DNA of 5,779 bases, from positions 1 to 5,779 of the forward strand of contig JAPKDE010000169.1 of the NCBI GenBank assembly GCA_028822675.1, written 5' to 3'. This DNA comes from Dehalococcoidia bacterium (GTDB taxonomy: Bacteria > Chloroflexota > Dehalococcoidia > UBA3495). Each line of letters starts with the position of its first letter. Positions within the stretch are counted from its first letter, which is position 1. The notes below the pieces were generated by a model. That model was not told where the DNA came from. It searched no databases and saw only the letters and a program-made list of their open reading frames with translations. A program made the position numbers and the translations under genes. Below are positions 1 to 5,522 of this stretch, one piece after another.

Positions 1-45
1 TACTCACCATACCAATAAAACCAATGAAATATTGCTGGAGGATGG

Positions 46-339
46 ATGCTCTATTAAGTAATCACTACACCGCCCCCAGGAAAACCGGCAGAAGCGAAAT
101 CTGACAGGCAAGAGTTATGGAAATAGGCTACCCCTTTGATTGATAACGGGATTATTAGAGACCGTTGCATGTACGCCAAAATAGGGCGGTGAGGGATGGC
201 ATTATTTGACGTGGCAGCACATGACGAACTGCATGGATATTTGAGTCAGTGGTTGGAATTTGTACCGGCTGAGATGCAAGTCATACCACTTATGGATAGC
301 CAGAATATGAAGGATTATCTTGCATCTCCGACGCCCTGA
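46..339 (+). pseudogene. Muconolactone-isomerase-like small protein, broken by three in-frame stops
   Basis: Frame 1 from ATG 46 to TGA 337-339 spans 98 codons and reads like a roughly 95-residue member of the muconolactone isomerase-like group (dimeric alpha/beta barrel). It starts M-L-Y-[stop]-V-I-T-T-P, has L-W-K-[stop]-A-T-P-L-I-D-N-G in the middle, then Y-A-K-I-G-R-[stop]-G-M-A-L-F-D-V and H-D-E-L-H, and ends with V-I-P-L-M-D and K-D-Y-L. The internal stops are TAA 55-57, TAG 124-126 and TGA 190-192. Each is one base from the residue I expect there: Leu (TTA), Trp (TGG) and Gly (GGA). There is no indel. A GGAGG at 37-41 precedes the ATG. The last 47 codons (from ATG 196) are open but lack the N-terminal half of the fold, so a working product is unlikely. 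Family assignment is from remembered motif patterns, without a search. Confidence 0.68.
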
Positions 340-390
340 ATATAATTATTCTAACCTCGTTAGGATTGAAATAGCTGGGTGTTTGCCCTA

Positions 391-475
391 CGCCAATGAT
401 GAGAGAAGCCCACTCATTTGAGTGGGCTTCTTTTGTTTCAACGACAACCCGGTCGAAAAAGCATCTGGGGTGGAG
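391..475 (+). repeat. Copy A of an 85-bp dispersed 3' module containing a terminator
   Basis: This stretch aligns without gaps to 5523-5596 over its first 74 bases (391-464), with about 58 identities. After a one-base gap the match continues through GGGGTG to about 475/5605. It starts with CGCCAA, includes the hairpin at 405-430 and extends about 40 bp beyond the T-rich tail. It lies 51 bp after the end of the broken isomerase gene. Confidence 0.7.
405..438 (+). terminator. Rho-independent terminator after the broken isomerase gene
   Basis: An 11-bp perfect stem (GAAGCCCACTC at 405-415 with GAGTGGGCTTC at 420-430) closes a four-base ATTT loop and is followed by TTTTGTTT (431-438). The plus-strand T tail points to termination of rightward transcription from the 46-339 gene. 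Read from the other strand the hairpin has no T tract, so it is not an obvious terminator for the minus-strand DUF1330 gene. Confidence 0.88.
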
Positions 476-544
476 TTAAAAGATGCCATACCTCGGATGT
501 GAAATTCAGTTCAACAGATCTCGAATAATAAATTAAAACCCGAA

Positions 545-559
545 TCTTAATGGTTAAGA
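545..559 (-). terminator. Weak candidate terminator of the DUF1330 gene
   Basis: TCTTAA (545-550) and TTAAGA (554-559) form a 6-bp, AT-rich stem with a three-base loop about 27 bp past the DUF1330 stop. On the minus strand it is followed within about ten bases by TTTTAATTT. The stem is weak and the T tract is offset. The rest of 439-585 shows no gene or other structure I recognise. Confidence 0.25.
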
Positions 560-585
560 GCATCCAATAGTTAACCTACGGCTGT

Positions 586-876
586 TTAATCTCCGTCTAC
601 AAATATAACCCCACTGTCGGCTGAGGCAGTTCGACGCGATACCAGCGGGTTGTAGTCAGGAGAGTTGTACCATTCCTTTGCTTTCGCCATGGTTTGAAAC
701 GCGACCACGACGATGCCGGTAGGCGACCAATTCCCATCAGCCACTTCGATTTTAGTGCCCCCGACTACGACGGTCCCGCCGTATTTCGCCAAAGTGGGTA
801 AAGCCAGATTTTGGTACTCCGAAAAAGCCGCTGGGTCGTTTACACTTTGGATAGCGCCAATCACGTATGCTGCCAT
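586..876 (-). CDS. DUF1330 family protein (dimeric alpha/beta barrel)
   Basis: A 96-residue cytoplasmic protein that I recognise as DUF1330. It opens with the typical M-A-A-Y-V-I-G and continues F-S-E-Y, L-A-K-Y-G-G and V-V-V-G-G. It then has E-V-A-D-G-N-W-S-P (the usual 'gdW.P' turn), I-V-V-V-A-F, A-K-E-W-Y-N-S-P-D-Y and a closing I-F-V-D-G-D. The family has a ferredoxin-like fold that dimerises; its reaction is unknown. The frame stays open 17 codons further upstream to an ATG at 927, but I place the start at 876. That matches the family N-terminus, GGAGG (882-886 on the plus axis) sits five bases before it, and the predicted promoter at 917-945 would overlap a longer coding region. The gene stands alone. 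Its promoter and leader match those of the gene at 5215. Confidence 0.9.
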   Translation of the reverse strand: MAAYVIGAIQSVNDPAAFSEYQNLALPTLAKYGGTVVVGGTKIEVADGNWSPTGIVVVAFQTMAKAKEWYNSPDYNPLVSRRTASADSGVIFVDGD

Positions 877-916
877 GCTTGCCTCCGAGTTAGAAGTAGA
901 GTTCCGATTCGAGGTT

Positions 917-945
917 ATATTAATCATGAGTGGAGATGATGTCTA
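917..945 (-). promoter_or_regulatory. Sigma70-type promoter of the DUF1330 gene
   Basis: On the minus strand TAGACA (940-945) and TAATAT (917-922) are separated by exactly 17 bp. The -10 lies 40 bases before the ATG at 876. The same two hexamers with the same spacing occur at 5145-5173 before another small gene, and the leaders between -10 and ATG also align. The -35 matches TTGACA at five of six positions and the -10 matches TATAAT at four of six. Confidence 0.7.
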
Positions 946-1002
946 ATACCTGTTCACAGAAAGTATTCGATCACCTCGCTACACCAGTGTTTTCGGAGAT
1001 GA

Positions 1003-1459
1003 ATGCGCTCTATGACCATTGCTAACAACCAAGGTAACAAATCAAGCCCTTGGCAGCCAGGCCAGAGTGGCAACCCTAGTGGAAGACCCAAAGGTACTAG
1101 AGACCTAGCTGGCTATGTGCTTGAGACCACTGATGGCGGCAAGGAACTGGTAGATGCCCTGGTGTCCATAGCGAGGGGCGTCATGCCTAACGTAGCGGTG
1201 CAGAAGGGCTTCAAGGCCACGTAAGGACCAGCAAGTGCGGCCAACAGACCAGCTAAAGGCATTAGAGATGCTGCTAGACCGCGGCTTCGGCAGGTCACAG
1301 CAGCAGTTAGACATAGCGTATAGTGTCTCCGACAGGCCACTGGAGCATCTGTCTGATGCGACACTGCGGTTGCTGGCAGAAAACGCCGAACAACTGGAAG
1401 AAGGTGGTGGTGTAGGGGTTGATGGGGATGGCCAGGTAGTTACGGAGGAAAGGGAATGA
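1003..1459 (+). pseudogene. DUF5681 domain gene split by a +1 frameshift
   Basis: The first frame (ATG 1003 to TAA 1222-1224, 73 residues) carries the DUF5681 signature W-Q-P-G-Q-S-G-N-P-S-G-R-P-K-G, then a helical segment (G-K-E-L-V-D-A-L-V-S-I-A-R-G). The second frame, usable from about 1223, continues K-D-Q-Q-V-R-P-T-D-Q-L-K-A-L-E-M-L-L-D-R-G-F-G-R-S, which is what normally follows in these proteins, and ends in an acidic Glu/Gly-rich tail at TGA 1457-1459. Skipping one base near 1222 restores a protein of about 151 residues. DUF5681 genes are often found in phage-like regions, sometimes beside terminase genes; the role here is unknown. A GGAG (995-998) supports the 1003 start, though ATG 1012 is possible. 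A GTG at 1235 could start a separate C-terminal piece. The second frame overlaps the next gene by ATGA. Confidence 0.72.
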
Positions 1460-2934
1460 AGTTACCCGCAGTTCTTGCTGTACTCGTTGGGATCTTTGCA
1501 CTCGCTTGTTCTAGTGCTGCCCCGGCTCCAGCGGAATCAACTTTCAAGATTAACGCAACGGCAGAAACGAGGCTATCGGAAGACAAGCTTCCCCTGCCCA
1601 CGGCCACCCGAAGAGTGCCACTACCTACAAATACACCTAAATCAAGGCCTACGAATACCCCGGTGCCCACGATAAAGCCTACGCAACTTCCTGATATTAC
1701 ACAGGTCAGAAAACCAACCGAATTCGTTTCATCGAAGGATTACATGGAGTTTGACACGGGTTTGCGTACCCTATTTCAAATTGCCGTGGACAACGAATTC
1801 TTAGCTCTCGAAGAAAAGGCAGGGCTCTCGGTCGCTGTCTACACCGATAAAAAACTCTGGACATATGCGACGGGCGAAGCGGGCAGCAACGTCAAAATGC
1901 TGGTTGATACCCCACTGATGGTAAGTAGTACCTCAAAAACCTTTTTGTCGGCGCTTATCTTGTCCCAGGTCGAAATGGGCCTTTACGGACTAACAGACTC
2001 TCTTGGAACAGTATTGGAAAACCATCCTGACTTTCCTTCATTCGAACTAGATAAAGTCAATCCGGAAGCTACCATCGAGGAAATGTTGACGATGTCTTCT
2101 GGAATGGCAGACTTTAGTTACAACATGCTAGGGAAGAGCGCATCTTACAAGGAACCGGTGTGGTCCCCGTTTGACACGGTTAACCTAATCCAATTTCCAT
2201 ATTCAGCTCCTGGTGACTTCAAATACAATGACACGAATGTCGTTCTCCTAGGAATTATTGCGGAGTTTTACGCTGAGGAATCACTTGCGGACCTTTATAG
2301 GGCGGCTTTTTTAACGCCCTTAAATATGACTGCAGTCATATTGCCCGAGGAGGGTATTGCCTGGCATACGCAATTGTTTAATGATCAAGCTGAGGATTTC
2401 ACGTTCCCGAGAATGGCTATGCCGTATACGGATGTGTCGCCATGGGGTGGATCTGGATTTGGAAACATGATTCAAACGGCACCTTTCGGATTCGGTTATT
2501 ACCTGGGTGCGGTAGGTAGACTGCGTTATGGGTGTTGTGGGATTATTTCAACCCCTGAAAACGTGGCTCGCTGGGCATACGAACTCTATCGGCCGAACGG
2601 GTCTGCAATTTCAGAATCAGTCCGCAATCAACTCCTCAATTCGTTTTCAGGGGCACGTGTTCCGGCTTGGGCAGTGACGGGTGAATCGTATGGATATTTT
2701 GCAAGTAAGCGAACGTTTAAATTGCCGGATTCTACGATCATAACGGCCTACGGGCATCCGGGCGGTGGTGGTGGGTATGCCTCCGTGATGTATTATTCAC
2801 CTGAACTTGACTTAGCGATTTCAATTTTGGCTAATTCTGAAATGAGTTTTAGGGGAGCCTGCGGTCCGGAAAAACCGATGAATTGCATCGTATCTCAAAT
2901 CTTCGCGGCCTACTCTATTACCGAGATCCCTTAA
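1456..2934 (+). CDS. Secreted lipoprotein, serine beta-lactamase/PBP-like hydrolase (PF00144)
   Basis: A 492-residue protein. Residues 1-18 are a lipoprotein signal peptide with Lys2, a hydrophobic core and lipobox A-L-A-C (Cys18 lipidated). Residues 19-90 are a Thr/Pro-rich linker (T-N-T-P, T-P-V-P-T). The catalytic domain runs from about 92 to 488. Ser158-Thr-Ser-Lys161 in S-S-T-S-K-T-F is the SxxK nucleophile motif. Tyr257-Asn-Asp259 occupies the Y-x-N position, and His434-Pro-Gly436 in G-H-P-G-G-G-G-G-Y takes the KTG-box position. The set suggests an esterase or peptidase of the class C-like family outside the membrane; substrate is unknown, and antibiotic hydrolysis cannot be inferred. 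Cys360, Cys361, Cys469 and Cys477 could form disulfides. GGAGG at 1444-1448, seven bases upstream, supports ATG 1456. The start overlaps the DUF5681 second frame by four bases (ATGA), suggesting coupled translation. I see no clear terminator after the stop. Confidence 0.92.
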   Translation: MKLPAVLAVLVGIFALACSSAAPAPAESTFKINATAETRLSEDKLPLPTATRRVPLPTNTPKSRPTNTPVPTIKPTQLPDITQVRKPTEFVSSKDYMEFDTGLRTLFQIAVDNEFLALEEKAGLSVAVYTDKKLWTYATGEAGSNVKMLVDTPLMVSSTSKTFLSALILSQVEMGLYGLTDSLGTVLENHPDFPSFELDKVNPEATIEEMLTMSSGMADFSYNMLGKSASYKEPVWSPFDTVNLIQFPYSAPGDFKYNDTNVVLLGIIAEFYAEESLADLYRAAFLTPLNMTAVILPEEGIAWHTQLFNDQAEDFTFPRMAMPYTDVSPWGGSGFGNMIQTAPFGFGYYLGAVGRLRYGCCGIISTPENVARWAYELYRPNGSAISESVRNQLLNSFSGARVPAWAVTGESYGYFASKRTFKLPDSTIITAYGHPGGGGGYASVMYYSPELDLAISILANSEMSFRGACGPEKPMNCIVSQIFAAYSITEIP

Positions 2935-3375
2935 GCATTGTAGAAATAATAGCGCTGCCGTTAGTCATTCGCTGAATGGAGGAAATGGTCACAATTTTGG
3001 CCGTTGCCCTAGACGGTATCGTTCCCTCACCTAAAATCATCTAAAAACCAATAGTGTCGGATTCACTCCTTTGACCCACTATTCGGTATTTATGGTGAAC
3101 CCTTTATGAGGTACCAAATAATTGCCGACCAAATCCCAGTAACTAGTGGCACTATTGGGTACTAGCAAGGAAGTAGGCCGTACATTATAGCTACGGAATG
3201 AGACTAAACAGGATGCGACGTGACAAGGGATGCAGGCCACGCAGCACTCAAAAACCAGTGCTCCGTAGCCGCTGATGCTATAGGCGATTATTTGAACAAC
3301 CAGTTGTGCTATGAATACGAGCACACGCAGATAATTGCTAGCATCTTCCGATCTACTTACTTCGTTCTCCAGCAA
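2935..3375. other. Intergenic region without a recognisable gene
   Basis: About 440 bp with stops in all frames at short intervals and no frame with a recognisable protein. The longest minus-strand frame (3079-3375) starts at a TTG inside a terminator T tract and has no ribosome binding site. A 7-bp inverted pair, AATAGTG (3050-3056) and CACTATT (3077-3083), is present without a T tail. If the tRNA fragment at 3431 is an integration scar, this side would be the original host flank downstream of the tRNA gene. Confidence 0.55.
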
Positions 3376-3414
3376 AACACAAAATAAAAGGCTCCCGCAA
3401 ATAACGTGGGAGCC
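3374..3414 (-). terminator. Terminator downstream of the tRNA-Arg fragment
   Basis: On the minus strand GGCTCCCAC (3406-3414) pairs with GCGGGAGCC (3390-3398) as a 9-bp stem that includes one G-U pair. The loop is seven bases and the tail is TTTTATTTTGTGTTTT. The hairpin begins 16 bases after the CCA of the tRNA half at 3431, the normal position for a tRNA gene terminator. On the plus strand only GATTTA follows, so leftward transcription is intended. Confidence 0.85.
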
Positions 3415-3430
3415 GATTTAGCTTCGAAAA

Positions 3431-3480
3431 TGGTGCGCCCGGCGAGATTCGAACTCACAACCCCTGGGTTCGAAGCCTAA
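3431..3480 (-). pseudogene. 3' half of tRNA-Arg(UCG) with CCA; probable attachment site
   Basis: Read on the minus strand, the segment gives a perfect tRNA 3' half. It has anticodon loop CTTCGAA (3469-3475, anticodon TCG) and 3' anticodon stem CCCAG (3464-3468). After a five-base variable loop comes the T arm GTGAG-TTCGAAT-CTCGC (3442-3458). Acceptor strand CGGGCGC (3435-3441), discriminator A and encoded CCA (3431-3433) complete it. The matching 5' acceptor GCGCCCG and a normal D arm are absent. The would-be 5' anticodon strand TTAGG (3476-3480) pairs only partly, with one A-C mismatch and one wobble. This pattern, with identity starting at the anticodon loop, is typical of the att copy left by elements that integrate into tRNA genes. 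A degenerate tRNA is the alternative. No integrase gene is in the window. Confidence 0.72.
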
Positions 3481-3594
3481 TGGCATGCCTACATCCTGGT
3501 ATCCTCTAGTCCATTATGCTTCCGAATCGAGTGGCAATTAGGCGTCCATGACAAGCCGGTGTCTTGTCTGGTATCGATTGGTTTAGTCTAGTTC

Positions 3595-3613
3595 GTTAGC
3601 AAAAGTGTTAGCA
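3595..3613. repeat. Direct repeat GTTAGCA, 12-bp period
   Basis: GTTAGCA occurs at 3595-3601 and again at 3607-3613, one helical turn apart (12 bp), about 120 bp from the tRNA fragment. Paired short direct repeats near an att core could be arm-type recombinase or accessory protein sites; this is only suggested by position. The rest of 3481-3700 shows no gene I recognise. Confidence 0.35.
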
Positions 3614-3703
3614 GATCCACTTGCTGAATCTCGATTGCAGACTCCCATCAAGGAACCATATCCGGGTGGGGTACTTTAAGGTTATGGGTATGCTCCTCTG
3701 GCC

Positions 3704-3811
3704 AGTTGGCGGTCCTAACTTTGGGCCACCGGTTTCTTCTTCGGCAACACCGAACTTAGTTTAGAACTGTGGACGGTGGTTTCATGCCGTTTTTGTTGAA
3801 TCCCGCCAACT
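3704..3811. other. Nested inverted repeats at the 3' end of the epoxide hydrolase gene
   Basis: Three inverted pairs are nested. Outermost is AGTTGGCGG (3704-3712) with CCGCCAACT (3803-3811), 9 bp. Next is CCACCG (3726-3731) with CGGTGG (3774-3779), 6 bp. Innermost is TTCGG (3740-3744) with CCGAA (3750-3754), 5 bp around a five-base loop. All three could pair at once in one RNA. The right outer arm overlaps the epoxide hydrolase stop codon (3810-3812), so on the minus strand this would be its 3' end structure. No T tract follows on that strand. A separate structured RNA or a protein-binding site is possible. Confidence 0.4.
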
Positions 3812-4964
3812 ACCGTAGCACTCGAAAGAAGTCCCGAATGTCCTCAACCAACCTAGCCGGCTCTTCAAGGGCGGCAAAGTGCCCTCCACTCGGCATGACC
3901 GTCCACCGTTGGACGTTGTGAAAACGTTCGGCCCACTCTCGGGGCGGGCCATTTATCTCATAGGGGAACACGGCGATGGCGCAGGGGACGTCGCTACCTT
4001 CTCCTTTGGCCATATTCCACGGCTTGCGTCTGTTCTCGTAGTAGAACCGAGTAGAGGAGTTTATAGTCTGCGTCACCCAGTAGATGGTTGCGGTGGTAAG
4101 TAATATATCTTTGGAGAAGCGAGATTCCACGTCGCCGCCGCAGTCGCTCCAGGTGCGGTATTTCTCCACGATCCAGGCAGCTAATCCGGCCGGAGAGTCG
4201 TTTAGGCCGTAGGAAAGAGTCTGGGGTTTGGTACCCTGGATATGTCCGTATCCGCCTTCGGACGCAGTCCAATCATTCCACTGTTTAAGATGTGCTTCTT
4301 CCGCTTCAGACAGTCCTCTCGAGCCAGGTCCCATGTAAGGAGTGAGTCGAGGGTAAACAAATGTTGAATGAATCCCGATGACGTTTTGGGGGTATGAGAA
4401 AGCTAGCTTGCTGGTAACCGCTCCCCCCCAGTCACCCCCTTGAGCAGCGAAACGCTGATACCCAAGGTCCTCCACCATCAGTTTGGCCCACATGCCAGCC
4501 ACCGCCGACACGTCCACACCCGGCTCGACAGTCTTGTCGGAAAAACCGTAGCCCGGCATGGATGGCACCACCACATCAAATGAGTCTCTTGCGTCACCAC
4601 CGTGATTGGCGGGGTCAGTTAGAAGCGGTATTATTCTGTGCATCTCGAAGAAGGTGCCCGGCCAGCCGTGGGTTATCACTAGAGGCATGGGGTTTGGTCC
4701 CTTGCCCTTCTCATGGATAAAGTGGACCCCCAATCCCTCGATATCAGTCTTGAAATGGGGGAAGGAATTAATCAGTCTCTCTTGGGACCGCCAGTCGAAG
4801 GTGGTACGCCAGTACTCCACCAATTCCTTGATGTAATCCAGGTTGCTCCCGTAATCCCATCCTGAGCCGGCAATCTCGTCAGGCCACCGTGTACGGTCCA
4901 ACCGTTCCCTTAAATCCTGAAGAATGTGTTCGGCTACTTCTACTTTGAATGGAGTGATGGCCAT
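3810..4964 (-). CDS. Epoxide hydrolase, EHN-domain alpha/beta-hydrolase
   Basis: A complete 384-residue protein of the microsomal-type epoxide hydrolase family, which opens epoxides to vicinal diols through an Asp-ester intermediate. Residues 1-110 form the N-terminal EHN domain (R-L-D-R-T-R-W-P, then Y-W-R-T-T-F-D-W-R and F-K-T-D-I-E-G-L). The oxyanion-hole motif is His99-Gly-Trp-Pro-Gly103, followed by P-S-M-P-G-Y-G-F-S (134-142). The nucleophile is Asp178 in G-G-D-W-G-G. The cap region has K-P-Q-T-L-S-Y-G-L-N-D-S-P-A-G (246-260) and Tyr308/Tyr309, candidates for the epoxide-polarising tyrosine. Glu336 in F-P-Y-E is the likely acid and His362 in G-G-H-F-A-A-L-E-E-P the base; their 26-residue spacing fits the family. 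There is no signal peptide, so it is cytoplasmic. The ATG at 4964 gives the standard N-terminus and follows a purine-rich AGGTAGGT. It is transcribed away from the gene at 5215. The natural substrate cannot be told. Confidence 0.95.
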   Translation of the reverse strand: MAITPFKVEVAEHILQDLRERLDRTRWPDEIAGSGWDYGSNLDYIKELVEYWRTTFDWRSQERLINSFPHFKTDIEGLGVHFIHEKGKGPNPMPLVITHGWPGTFFEMHRIIPLLTDPANHGGDARDSFDVVVPSMPGYGFSDKTVEPGVDVSAVAGMWAKLMVEDLGYQRFAAQGGDWGGAVTSKLAFSYPQNVIGIHSTFVYPRLTPYMGPGSRGLSEAEEAHLKQWNDWTASEGGYGHIQGTKPQTLSYGLNDSPAGLAAWIVEKYRTWSDCGGDVESRFSKDILLTTATIYWVTQTINSSTRFYYENRRKPWNMAKGEGSDVPCAIAVFPYEINGPPREWAERFHNVQRWTVMPSGGHFAALEEPARLVEDIRDFFRVLR

Positions 4965-5065
4965 TGTTACCTACCTTCCAGGTAATAAATCCTGATTTCA
5001 GGAACGTCGCCCTGCATTTTCCCATAGGTTCCAAGATTGAGTAGAGAATCTAGTCTCCCCAGATG

Positions 5066-5094
5066 ACTTTACCCTGATGACTCAAGCCAGACAA
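5066..5094 (-). promoter_or_regulatory. Candidate promoter of the epoxide hydrolase gene
   Basis: On the minus strand TTGTCT (5089-5094) and TAAAGT (5066-5071) stand 17 bp apart, each matching the sigma70 consensus at four of six positions. The leader to ATG 4964 would be about 95 nt and contains the 14-bp palindrome TCCTGATTTCAGGA (4990-5003), a possible operator or small hairpin. This is a weak match and quite unlike the promoter shared by the two small genes. Confidence 0.35.
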
Positions 5095-5143
5095 TCTTTG
5101 GCAACGTGATCGACTCCATAGCAAAAGCCTAAGAGTTAGCTGA

Positions 5144-5173
5144 TTAGACAACTCCCGCACGCCTGGCTAATAT
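5144..5173 (+). promoter_or_regulatory. Sigma70-type promoter of the 5215 gene, matching the DUF1330 promoter
   Basis: TTAGACA (5144-5150) and TAATAT (5168-5173) are separated by 17 bp (5151-5167). The -10 ends 41 bases before ATG 5215. The DUF1330 gene has the same TTAGACA, the same 17-bp gap, TAATATA and then a CCTC in its leader. With GGAG at 5204-5207 this gives a short leader of about 35 nt. Confidence 0.75.
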
Positions 5174-5214
5174 AGCCTCCGACCCCAACTGTATTTCTGG
5201 ATAGGAGAAACACA

Positions 5215-5508
5215 ATGCCCGAATATTTCCGGTTTGTCCGTGTAACATTCGCCCCCTCTAAGTACGACGCCATGATGGCTTATGCAGATACTCAGGTAGC
5301 AAAGTTGAAAGCTGTTTCGGGGATGCGAGCTGTACGTGTCGTTCGGGTGGCTGACAATCAAACTATTACTATAGGTCGGTACGACAGCAAAGAAGCATGG
5401 GAGGCATCGGCAGAACAAATTGCTGGCATTTGGTCTGGGTTCGCCGAGTTCATGACTGACGAACCATTAACTCGGGATGGTGAAATGGTCTGGAGCTACG
5501 ACAGATAA
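5215..5508 (+). CDS. Small dimeric alpha/beta-barrel (ABM-like) protein
   Basis: A 97-residue cytoplasmic protein without signal peptide or membrane segment. The pattern suits one ferredoxin-like unit. Strand Y-F-R-F-V-R-V-T-F (4-12) is followed by a helix 15-33 and strand M-R-A-V-R-V-V-R-V (37-45). Then come a short turn, strand T-I-T-I-G-R-Y-D (50-57), helix S-K-E-A-W-E-A-S (58-65) onward to about 80, and a last strand M-V-W-S-Y (91-95). This is the layout of antibiotic-biosynthesis-monooxygenase-like and related small proteins, which act as homodimers. I cannot assign a reaction, and no catalytic residue is diagnostic. GGAG seven bases upstream supports the ATG. It is a single-gene unit with its own promoter (5144-5173) and terminator (5539-5570), divergent from the epoxide hydrolase. 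Its promoter resembles that of DUF1330 and its 3' module that of the broken isomerase. Confidence 0.8.
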   Translation: MPEYFRFVRVTFAPSKYDAMMAYADTQVAKLKAVSGMRAVRVVRVADNQTITIGRYDSKEAWEASAEQIAGIWSGFAEFMTDEPLTRDGEMVWSYDR

Positions 5509-5522
5509 TCCCTGATATTAGA

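Noticed and set aside
46..339. Selenocysteine or alternative-code reading of the internal stops
   Set aside because: All three stop types occur, no selenocysteine insertion structure was seen after the TGA, and the neighbouring genes use normal stops.
713..946. 77-codon plus-strand frame opposite DUF1330
   Set aside because: It is antisense to a well-supported gene and its protein has no recognisable character.
2985..3044. 19-codon frame beginning right after GGAGGAA
   Set aside because: The GGAGG lies only two bases from the ATG, too close for a usual ribosome binding site, and nothing else supports such a short peptide.
3079..3375. 98-codon minus-strand open frame
   Set aside because: It starts with TTG inside the T tract of a terminator, has no ribosome binding site, and its sequence resembles no family I know.
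3207..3386. Plus-strand open frame of about 57 codons ending just before the terminator hairpin
   Set aside because: It lacks an ATG and a ribosome binding site and shows no family pattern. The hairpin belongs to the minus strand.
3431..3520. A complete tRNA or a tmRNA 3' end
   Set aside because: No 5' acceptor strand GCGCCCG is present upstream on the minus strand, and the distance from the D-arm-like TGGACTAGAG to the anticodon loop is too long. The acceptor sequence does not fit the GGG-type tmRNA start.
3994..4272. Additional frames inside the epoxide hydrolase region
   Set aside because: They are overlaps of a clear, full-length enzyme gene and lack start signals or family motifs.
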